DNA of 20,700 bases from Plantago elongata (taxonomy: Eukaryota > Streptophyta > Magnoliopsida > Lamiales > Plantaginaceae): positions 1 through 20,700 of the forward strand of contig JAYMSP010003198.1 of NCBI GenBank assembly GCA_036897095.1. The letters are read 5' to 3'. Of this stretch, positions 1 to 9,500 are shown piece by piece. The notes beneath the pieces were generated by a model. It did no database searches. It was given only the letters and a program-made list of their open reading frames with translations, and had not been told where the DNA came from. The position numbers and the translations under genes are program-made. Within the stretch, counting starts at the first letter, position 1. Every line of letters begins with the position of its first letter.

Positions 1-38
1 CTTTACGTTCCTTTCCTTATAACACCTATGTTTTATAG

Positions 39-184
39 GCAATGAGAAAATTCTCCCCGGACCTGAAGAAAGCGCAAGCAATTCGGATCTCCATTGGAAG
101 AGACAGGAACAAGAGGATGCCCTTGATATGATGGAGGGCGAGGCTCTTCAAAGTGCTCAAGGTTCCTCAGTTCTTCAAAGAGTG
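39..184 (+). CDS. Internal exon of an unrecognised upstream gene (partial)
   Basis: A 146-nt open stretch follows a T-rich tract ending in TTTTATAG and is followed by a plausible donor, GTG|GTAATT. Read from position 41 it encodes about 48 residues, rich in acidic and polar residues, including WKRQEQEDALDMMEGEALQS and then GSSVLQRV. The base composition is clearly more coding-like than the AT-rich DNA after it. The frame stays open beyond 184 only through a T-run and the TG microsatellite, which I do not count as coding. I do not recognise the family. The 5' part of the gene would lie left of the window; the next exon may be at 2471-2554. It could instead be a gene fragment carried by a repeat. 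The exon call is inference from splice-site form and composition. Confidence 0.5.
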
Positions 185-223
185 GTAATTTTTTTTAGGC
201 AAAACTTCCATTCCCGCTTTTTC

Positions 224-241
224 TATATATATATATATATA

Positions 242-294
<53 letters not shown>
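224..294. repeat. Compound microsatellite (TA)n-(TG)n
   Basis: About nine TA units (224-242) run, after a single C, into about 25 TG units (244-294). It starts about 40 bp after the splice donor proposed at 184/185, so it would lie at the start of that intron. Long TG/CA tracts are typically length-polymorphic, and alternating purine-pyrimidine DNA can adopt Z-form. Confidence 0.97.
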
Positions 295-297
<3 letters not shown>

Positions 298-1392
298 TAA
301 CATTGATGTTTAAATCTGTAACAATGCATCTTAAAAAACAAATATACTTCTTAAAACTATAACAAAGTAACGAAAATACAACACATGCTAAAAATATAAT
401 ATTGATACTTAAACTATAATAGTGACTTTTAAAACTACAAAAACATTTATAAAAAAATAAATTATAAATATTTCACAAAAGTCTAAAAGCACCAATGTTG
501 CAGCTTAAAACTATAATAATAGATCCTGAATCTATAATATTTGCACTACATCTATTGCAGGCGAAAAAATTAAACAGAAGCTAAAACGATAACAATGATG
601 CTTACAAATATAAAACAACCTCATAAAATACAACAAATATCAAATTGTGAAATTCGATTTTTAGTGTACGAATTTTCAGATCAGATTTCAGATCTTAAAA
701 TATCAATTCGTAAAATCAACGAAAATGAAAAATAAAATGTCAAATTTCATTTTCAAATGAGATTTAATGAAAAAAGTTAGGTGAATTTGTTTATTTAAAC
801 ATTTCAGCATCTAGATCTATAACTCCAGTGAAGTCGTGAGACATAGAGAGATTTTCCGGCGAAGTCGTGTTGCAGCACCATAATCTTCAGCGGTTGATGT
901 GGTTCCGACGGTGGTCCAGTGGTGGTTCCAGTGAGGATATCGAGTGAGTGATGAGAGAGAGGTATGAATGTTTCTCTCTCTGTAATTTTTGTAGAAAGAT
1001 AAAGATGGTTTAGTTGTGTGGTTTATTTGAGATAGTATATTGTAATTTGAGGTATGAGTAAGTATAGTAAAAAGGAATATTTTCTTATTATATAGGAAAA
1101 TCTGGTTTTAATGATATAAATCGGTTAAATAAATTGGATATGCGATTTTTTGAGAAACAAATCGGCGGCTACTTACATATAGGGCTCAAATATGCTGAAA
1201 TTTGTAAAAAAAAATAGTAAAATGTGTTTGTGTGTGTTTTGTGACTTTTTCTCTTCTGATCTACCGTTTTCTCGTCGGATTTTCATCGTTTCCACCTTGT
1301 TTCCACATGATTTCAACTAAATAGCTTCCATGGACGTCAATCAAGTAAAAGCCTCTTTGTTTTTGTGTGTGTTTGCGATATATTCCGAGTTT

Positions 1393-1908
1393 TGTGTGTG
1401 TTTCATGATTCTTGATTCAATTTTCATGATTTGATGGTTAAAACTTTTAGATTTAGTTGCAATAACGTTCAAATTCACAAATCCAAAACGATGAAGAAGC
1501 TAGCTCGCTAGATTTGGAAATCATTCACGAAAATCTATTCAAATCTCAAAAATATATCATACCTGAACAACAAATCGTACGTACCTTACAGTTTTAACAA
1601 CTATCTTTATGATTTTTAGCTTGTGTTATATTTTTCTGATTTGTTATAGTTTTAAGATGCATTGTTATATATTTACGAGTCAATGTTATAGTAGTAACCA
1701 TCAATATTATTGTCTATAGCTTATGTGTGTTTCATAATTTGTTCGATTCAATTTTCATGATTTGATCTTCAAAACTTTTAGATCTATTAGTTATAATATT
1801 CAAATTCACAAATCCAAAATGATGAAAAGTCTTGCTCGCCAGATCGAAAAATCAAATCTGTACGTACCTTACTTTTAACAAACATTTTTATAGTTTTTAG
1901 TTTGTGTT
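1393..1908. repeat. Tandem duplication, period about 331 bp
   Basis: Copy one (about 1393-1628) and copy two (about 1724-1908) share, in order, TGTGTGTTTCAT, TTCAATTTTCATGATTTGAT, CAAATTCACAAATCCAAAA, GTACGTACCTTAC and a TTTTTAG-TTGTGTT end. Copy two is shorter by about 50 bp in its second half. Between them sits one forward unit of the TTATAGTTTTAAGA repeat, so the duplication is part of the larger repeat complex. No coding potential is visible in either copy. Confidence 0.8.
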
Positions 1909-2445
1909 GCATAATCTTGCTTTTATAGTTTTAAGATGCATTGATATATTTTTAAAAGTCAATGTTGTAGTTCTAAGCATCAATATTATTATGTTTAGCT
2001 TGCATGTTTTTGTTCATTATAATTTTAAGAGGCATTATTGTAGATTTAAGAGACTATATTATGATTTTATGCATCAATATTATTGTTTCTAGCTTGTGTT
2101 GCATGTTTTTGCCTTACTATAGTTTTAAGAGTCATTGATATAGTTTTAAAAGACAATGTTATTATTTTAGGCATCAACTTTTTTATTTTTAGCTTGTGTT
2201 GTGTTTTCCTTTTTTGTTTACTGTATGTAACTCGTTTTGCTTGATTATGTTTTGTTATAGTTTTAAGAATCATTGTTATAGTTTTTAAAAACATCATTAT
2301 TATTTTTAGAATCGATCTATAATTTATCTCGTGTTGCATGTTCCTGATTTGTTATGATTATAAAAGACATTGTTATCATCTTAGAAGACACTGTTATAAT
2401 TTGAAGAACCAATGTTACTGTTTTTAGCTTGTGTTTCGTGTTCAC
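1896..2445 (+). repeat. Degenerate tandem array of units of roughly 95-140 bp
   Basis: Successive units begin near AGCTTGTGTTGCATG (about 1896, 1998, 2090, 2191, 2330 and 2426). Most contain a TATAGTTTTAAGA-like core (about 1922, 2016, 2116, 2254 and 2351) followed by CATTGTTATAG and a CATCAATATTATTG-like tail. Spacing between cores is about 94, 100, 138 and 97 bp, so the array is old and has taken indels. Apparent minus-strand reading frames here are translations of the repeat and were not taken as genes. Confidence 0.75.
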
Positions 2446-2470
2446 ACTTTTTTTAATTGTTTTTAAGCAG

Positions 2471-2554
2471 GTGCCGATCGATGATAATATCACGAGTTTG
2501 ATGGATATGTCTCTCAAATGTATCACTGCAGTATTGAAGCAACAAACGACATAG
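2471..2554 (+). CDS. Candidate terminal exon of the upstream gene
   Basis: A strong-looking acceptor (long T-rich tract ending TTTTTAAGCAG) ends at 2470. After it a phase-0 frame of 27 codons runs to TAG at 2552-2554, starting VPIDDNITSLMDMSLKCITA. The composition is less AT-biased than the repeats on both sides. The exon at 39-184 also ends in phase 0, so the two are frame-compatible across an intron of about 2.3 kb filled with repeats. I do not recognise the peptide. Alternatively this is chance, or an exon-like piece carried within the repeat complex, since related repeat arms flank it on both sides. Confidence 0.3.
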   Translation: MPIDDNITSLMDMSLKCITAVLKQQTT

Positions 2555-2960
2555 TGTTTAAGCTCACCAACAAGTTTAATCGTAACAACTCAGTTTGTAT
2601 TTACATCAATAATATTATAATAACTGAATGTTACAAGTAGCTTATTTTAAACTTATTTATTGATATTTTAATGGTATACATGAAACTTTTAGACTTGTTT
2701 AATGTTGGTTTACTGATATTAAAGTATAACTTAAAACTATAACAAGTTACCTTAAAACTATCATCTAACTCATTAAAACAATTATACCATCGATAAATGT
2801 TTAACAAATGAGGTTAAAATAATAATTGAAACATGCAATACCAACGCATTAAAACCAACACATTATTTCTTAAAACATAAAGAAATATACGTAAAACTGT
2901 AAATATAACTTTCAATCCTATCAACTTAAAACCATAACATAATCTTTTAAAATCATCACG

Positions 2961-3327
2961 AAAAATGTGTATCTCGGCGGTTTTATGAAACTCGACCGGT
3001 CAGACCGCTAAAACTCAAAAACCGCAAAAAAATTATAAATTCCTTGACTTTTCTATTTTTTAGGAAAATTTTAACTTTTCAAAGACTTTCGCTTTGAGGT
3101 ATTTATATAAAATTATTAACCGTTTTATTGTGTTCCTAATTAGTTTTGTTATTTTTAAATTTAATTTTTCATATAAATTCAAAAAATCTTCTTTTTTTTA
3201 TACTTATTCAATAATCCGAGGCTGGGAGTGCATGACATCCCATGGAAAATCATTTACAAGGGGCAACCTCGCAATATATTTAAAATCTGAGGGCAACACG
3301 CAACGTACCAACAATGACAAATTTTAG
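2961..3327. other. Intergenic stretch, no gene seen
   Basis: AT-rich sequence between the upstream repeat complex and the GUF1 promoter, with a few GC-richer patches (about 2970-3025 and 3220-3300). An open frame from 3094 to 3327 is low-complexity and hydrophobic, has no ATG at its start, and was not accepted as a gene. Confidence 0.5.
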
Positions 3328-3560
3328 GAATAAGATTTTATTTTGTGCCATAAAAATAAATAAAATTAATTGTTGCTGTTGTTGTTTACTGTAGTCTGCA
3401 ATTGGATAGCATCAGCTTTTGGGTTGGACTAGTTACATACATACAGATAGCCGTTAACCGGTGGCTGTAAACAGACCAAGCTCCAGCAATGGCAGAAATT
3501 CATCCACAGACCTATTCAAACTTGTAACACCACAATCTAGTCTGTTGCTTTGGTATCGAA
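3328..3560 (+). promoter_or_regulatory. Proximal promoter and 5' leader of GUF1
   Basis: A TATA-like AT block (CATAAAAATAAATAAAATT, about 3349-3367) lies roughly 200 bp before the start codon. It is followed by a pyrimidine- and GTT-rich stretch and then more balanced sequence through 3560. Transcription probably starts between about 3385 and 3450, giving a leader of roughly 110-175 nt. The exact start site cannot be read from sequence. Confidence 0.4.
3489..3527 (+). promoter_or_regulatory. Upstream ORF of 12 codons in the GUF1 leader
   Basis: An ATG at 3489 with G at -3 and G at +4 opens a frame encoding MAEIHPQTYSNL and stops at TAA 3525-3527, 33 nt before the main start codon. The main ATG also has G at -3 and G at +4. 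If transcription starts upstream of 3489, the uORF would be translated first and could lower main-ORF translation. Whether the codons are conserved is unknown. Confidence 0.5.
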
Positions 3561-6500
3561 ATGGCAGTTACCTCAGAATTTTGCCCATTCAAGCTCGTCT
3601 TATCCCCCAACAGTTTCTTCACTCACCGTCGCACTTCAGGTTCTAATCCAATCGAACTTCAATTAAAAGGCAGAAATCAACAATCCGACTGTAAACTCAG
3701 GCTGAAACTACGTAGTAGAGCCGGCGTATGTTGTCAAAGCACTGGCGCTTCTGCCACTGACTTGGAATTCGCAGCTCGAGATGGCAAAAACCGTCTCCAG
3801 AAGGTCCAAATTGATAATTGATTTTATCTTCTAATATTTTTTATGCAAGTGTACTTACCTGTATTGAATTGTTGTGGTTTCAACTGTATCTGAACTAAAT
3901 TGTACTAATATAAATATAACTAAAGCACAACGGAACTGAACTGAATGAGTTTGCAGACCAAGAGAACATAGCCTTACCTATATTGAATTGTTGTGGTTTG
4001 AATTTGAATTGAACTTGTTTGGAGTTTGGAAAAGGAGTGGAAAAAGTGGTGGTTGGTGCTTATGGGAGTAATTTTATGTTAAAAATAGGATGTTACGAAT
4101 AGGAGTGTTTGTGGTGATATTTCTTCTCTAGTGAATGAATAGCTGTGTGTTATACCGTGTAGGTGCCCTGGTCGAATATAAGGAATTTCAGCATTATAGC
4201 GCATATAGATCATGGGAAATCGACACTGGCAGATAAATTGTTACAGATGACCGGCACGGTTGAGAACAGGGATATGAAAGCGCAGTTTCTCGATAACATG
4301 GACTTGGAGAGAGAAAGAGGCATCACCATTAAATTACAGGTCCGGGTTAGAAGTTTTGTGCATTGACGTTATACTGAAGTAGCTGGTATTGAAAAAAATA
4401 TGCTAATTGAGCTCTACAGATATGAGTTACATGAAAAATGTTTGTATCTTGGACCATATTGTTAGTCTTTGATATTGCTGAGTAGCAAGGTCAAGTATAT
4501 GCAGTCGAGTCGGCAAGATTTTGGTCCATATGGCACTGGTGGATTATTGATCAGAAATTTATGCTCAAGTATACTAAGATTTTGGTCCATATGGCACTGC
4601 TTTGTCGTTTGTCAAATATTTATCTCTATGGCTTGTCCAAGATGTGAATACGAGCTTTATTGGAAATGATTCTTGTCAATTTTTTTTGTTAAATGTTACA
4701 TCTCGTCGGCTGTATCTCCATGTTGACTGGGAACAAGTGTCACTTTTGCTTTTCTCTGTGTTCTTATTCTTTAGAAGTTATTAAAATTTTATTTTTTTCT
4801 TACTTCTCAGGCTGCAAGAATGCGATTCGTGAGTGAAAATGAGCCATACTGCTTGAATCTTATTGATACACCTGGCCATGTGGACTTCTCATATGAGGTA
4901 CTCTGATAAAAGTAACCTAGAACTTTGCGTTTAGAGATTTTCAAATTTAGCTCTATTTGTGCAGTTTGATTGTGACTCGTGCATTGCAGTAAGTAATGAC
5001 CACTATTAGCCATTTTTCCGTTTTACCCAACACTACCTGACCCAAAATAATGAAATGGAAAACTGTAACTACTTTCTCCGTCTAGAATGCTTTCAAAAAT
5101 TCATAAGCTCTGATGCTTCTTATGATGGGTTCTGTATGCATTCATGTTTAATGTCCATTGTTACTCATCTGCTAGATGACTTATATCCAAGTAATTGGCT
5201 TGAAAGTGATAGCCTAATAGTGGATACTCCAAGATGAGAACTGGTGTTATTCAAGTGTTGTATGTTGTATTCTTATACCACACTGGTTCATTCGTGATAA
5301 ATGTATACACCAGAGAGCAAAAAAGCATTGGATACTTTTGAGTGCATGTTAATTTGCATATGTTGATATCATTTCATTTCATCATAGGTTTCTCGCTCTC
5401 TTGCTGCCTGCGAAGGTGCTCTCCTTGTTGTAGATGCCTCCCAGGTACTACGCCATATAGATTCTATATTAAGCATACCCAGTACAAGTCATGTTTTATT
5501 TCTAAAAACGTAACAAAGCTAAATATCATTGTGTCTTATCTATACTTTGACTAAATGGAGTCATTAGGATTTAGTACAATACATTACCATGTGAATTTTA
5601 AATAAGTGGACCTTATTCTTTAGGGGGTGGAGGCCCAGACACTGGCTAATGTGTATTTGGCCTTGGAAAACAATCTTGAGATCATTCCTGTAAGTATTGT
5701 GACTCATTCATCTCTGATTTTTTTTCTTCCTATTATTCTTTGTAAAATAGACTTCGTAAATGCATGTTATATTTTCTCACATCTATCAAATTCAAGTTAT
5801 TCAACTCTGAAAATTTTCGTATTATTCTTTTGTAATAGACTTAATGCATGTATCAAATTGAACAAAAAAGTAGATTAGCATGAAACGAGACAGATGGAAG
5901 AAACGGGCGAAAAATTGTCACCAAAAAAGCAATGCATAAGAGTACAGAAAAAAAGAGATTTACCATATTCGAGTGAAAATAGATTTTCCACCAGCAGCCA
6001 TTAAGACTGAGTCTTGCTATGCAGGTTCTGAACAAGATAGATCTTCCAGGCGCCGAGCCAGAACGTGTTTGCCGAGAAATAGAAGAGGTTGGTTTATGTA
6101 GAGCTCCAGAGAACCAAAGTTTAACATACTCAATTTTTTGCCAGGGATTTTGGTAACAGTACAAATAAATTTGTTATTTGCTTTGGCTCGCTACTTTCTT
6201 TCGTTTTACTTTTTATTATTTTATTGGCAATATTTCTCTTAATTCTATTGCCAATGCAAGTGTCTAGTAGAAATCTTAGTATATATTTTTCTAAAATAAG
6301 TAGACTCGCTCAATGTGCTTCCTCTATTATCTCATGAAACACAACTATTTACAACTGCTAAGAGTGCTTCATCTGTTCTGATATAGTTCTCTTCCTAGGT
6401 AATTGGTCTTGATTGTAGCCAGGCAATTTATTGCTCAGCAAAGGTGAGTTCTCTTTCTCCTATTTAATGCCCATTTTGAAATTAAAAATATTGTGCAAGT

Positions 6501-9500
6501 GACATACCATATTTAATTTTCTCTCATAAAATTGTTCCTAGAAGGTTCTTGTATCTGTATATTATGTGTATACTCCCCCTGTTCCAAAACAATTGTTATA
6601 TTTTGACTGGTCAACTAGTGTCAAGTTTGACAACAAATTAAGTTTAAACTATACCTGTAAAACATTTTATAAAATTAAAGTATTTCAAAACCTTATATTC
6701 TAAAATTTCATTATGTAATTTACATTTTATAATCATTGTTTAATATTAATTTGTAGTCAAACATGAAACTGGTAACCACAAAAGGTCAAAATGTAATAAC
6801 TGTTTTGGACGGAGGGAGATAAATATCTAGGTGATTATTAAGCATATTCTTCTATCCTGTAGGAAGGGATAGGAATACACGAAATCCTAACTGCAATTGT
6901 TCAGAAGATCCCTCCACCTCAGAATACTGCAGATAGGCCATTGAGGGCTCTAATATTTGATAGGTATCTGATTTAGGTACACTGGTCGGATACCTTGATG
7001 TTCATACTTTTTTCTGTATATATTATTCCATGCTTACAATTAAAATAAACATTTTGTCCTTTCCCAACATGTGTCTGTGAGGAAGTAGTGAAAATACACT
7101 AGGATATGAAGGTCATTTGTTCTTATTACTGCTAACCATTTTGTAATTGTCTTCTTATATTTCAGATTTGTAAATCTCAAAGTTCCATGTTTTCTTCTAA
7201 AGTCTTTTGCCAAGAATAATTTATTTATGTAGAGAATGCATATGATCCTAAATATTTTGTCTGGTCTGATTTTCGTATTTACTTACGAAGTGGCTATTGA
7301 ACTTATATAAAAGTTACATGATGCAATTGCATTGCACTTGAAACGCATTTAGTCAGTTTCCAATAAAAACTTCTTTGAGTTGCTGACTTTTTTTTTTTTT
7401 TTTCATTTATTGAACATCAATTATATTACTACATACTAAGTGGCATGAAGCGTGAAAATGTTAATGACCAAGATGGAAGGTCATAAATTTTAGATCCTAT
7501 CATCTCCTCATACATGCTATCCAAAAATCAGTGATGACTGATGAGAGTCTAATATGTAAAGTAATCAGAGATATGAAATAAAAATCATCAGTGAATCAGC
7601 ATAATGTTTAATGATTTATCTGTATTTTTCTTGATACTAAACAAAAATTCCTCAACTGAGTTCTTCTGGTTTAATATATGCTGCAGTTACTATGACGCAT
7701 ACCGAGGCGTGATCGTATATTTTCGAATTATTGATGGGACTATCAAGAAAGGTGACCGAGTCATGTTTATGGCAAGTAAGAAGGTATAAGCTATGAGCTT
7801 TTAGCTAATTCTCGTAGTCATTCCTTATATAATGTTCTCTTGTTGAGGGTTATGTGCTAGTCACTTAGTGGTTAAATTGCATCCTCTAAATCTCTTCGTA
7901 TTATTTTCATAGTTACTCTATAGTAATTGGGGACATAAATACTTACACTGTGTTTCGTTATGAAGCATCAAATTTGAAGTCTTAGATCCTGAAAGCTTGC
8001 ACACATGGTCCCAGATTGCTCATCTTCAAACTTCAAATGCAGGATTATTATGCTGATGAAATTGGCGTTTTATCTCCCAGCCAGTTGCAGGTTGATGAAT
8101 TGTTTGCCGGAGAGGTGTAAAATCTTATCTGAACTAGTCTTGTATGGTAACAATATTTTTAGTTTAGTTTATTAATATATCCATTCATTTATCCATCTAT
8201 ATGCCAATTTCACTTTCATTCCTCTAGAATGGTATTTTCTTACTGGTATTCTATGTATATTCTCTAAGATATGTAATTATTTATCTTGATATGTTATAAA
8301 ACATTCGCAGTGTTGACCATAAACCAAGGTGGAAATGTGCTTATTATTTGCTGGATCTATTTTTTTAACTCCTTATCTTTTGGTTATTATTTTCATTTTC
8401 TTTCATCGTTTTTGTTATTGTGTGCGTTTTTTTTTTTTTGGTGAATTTGTGTGGGTGCTCAGTGTCCTTCGTCAATTATTGATGGATCTTTGGGTTCCAG
8501 GTAGGTTACCTTTCAGCATCTATAAGATCAGTGGCAGATGCAAGGGTTGGTGACACAATTACTCACTACAGTAGAAAAGCAGAAGCATCACTGCCTGGAT
8601 ACAAGGAGGCAACTCCAATGGTCTTCTGTGGCCTTTTTCCCGTGGATGCTGATCAGTATATTTCTCTTCATCTTTCAGCTTTATTTTAATTGAAGTGATC
8701 CCATGGTTACTATGAATTTAAATACTCTGTAGCATAATGGTTGTTATCACCTCGTAGATATGCAGACCTGCGTGATGCCTTGGAGAAGTTGCAGCTGAAT
8801 GATGCTGCTTTAAAGGTATGTTATCTTTCAATGGCTATTTCGCGACCTGACTGTAGAGGCATCTTGGATGGAAGTACACCAGTGCTGGACAAGGTTATGA
8901 TTTTGGCAATAGTCAAGAGGAGTTGTGACTTGCTAATTTAGTAATTGGCTACAGTTTGGAACAGAACAGATGGCATTTAAGGACTGGTGTTATATAATTT
9001 TCTTCTTAAAAATATCTTTCCAAAAAGCTTCCGTGCACTTGTTTCTGATAAAAGTGTCATGGATTTCTTACATTAAAGTATGTGAGCAGGAAATAAAAGG
9101 TAATAAAACTATAGTTTATTAGCAAGGATTACAGTAAGTAGCAGACTGATTATCAGCACTAAATGTAGCTTTTATCGTTCCAAATGTCAAGGCAGGACAT
9201 GTAGGAATTTAATATTTTGTGCATTTTCTTATCATTTCCCCGTTTTGATCCCATTCCTCTCCTGGATGAAGATGCCTGATATGGATTTCGAGGCTCATGG
9301 AATGCAACACTCCCCACCATAACTTTAGGAGACTATGCGATATTGGACAGTACAGTATTTATGTGTGTGGAAGTTGGTTTGGAGTTTGTATCATGCCTTT
9401 TTTTGGGCGTGTATGTGGAGTTTATCAAACATGTTCAGTATAGATTTTCACTAGTCTTTCTTAGTTATGACATGGGTCTAAACACCTTATATTGCTGATG

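Larger units (their letters stand above)
301..2960. repeat. AT-rich inverted repeat complex, TTATAGTTTTAAGA family
   Basis: The stretch consists largely of diverged copies of a motif around TTATAGTTTTAAGA-CATTGTTATA. At 301-640 the motif reads in reverse-complement form (for example CTTAAAACTATAACAA near 349). At about 1640-2440 it reads forward in a loose tandem array. At about 2700-2960 it is reversed again. Arms of opposite orientation could fold back on each other. The middle (about 800-960) is less AT-rich and unrelated to the motif. I recognise no transposase, clear terminal repeats or target-site duplication. It may be a non-autonomous DNA transposon of the MULE or foldback type, or a locally amplified minisatellite. 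The repeat structure is seen directly; the class is not settled. Confidence 0.6.

Noticed and set aside
185-313. Continuation of the 128-313 open frame through the TG tract
   Set aside because: The tail translates a microsatellite (alternating Val-Cys) after a good splice donor; it is not credible protein.
800-970. Less AT-rich patch with GGCGAAGTCGTG and GGTGGTTCCAGTG as an exon
   Set aside because: No consistent open frame with matching splice sites; it may be the core of the repeat complex.
2067-2526. Two overlapping minus-strand reading frames
   Set aside because: They are Lys/Ile/Thr-rich translations of the AT-rich tandem array and have no independent coding signs.
3461-3646. 61-codon frame overlapping the GUF1 leader and exon 1
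   Set aside because: It starts at GTG, runs in another frame over the transit peptide exon, and lacks a family match; the 3561 ATG frame continues into GUF1.
4469-5878. Several 60-80-codon frames within GUF1 introns 2-5
   Set aside because: They cross exons in and out of frame or lie in introns; only the parts matching LepA exons are coding.
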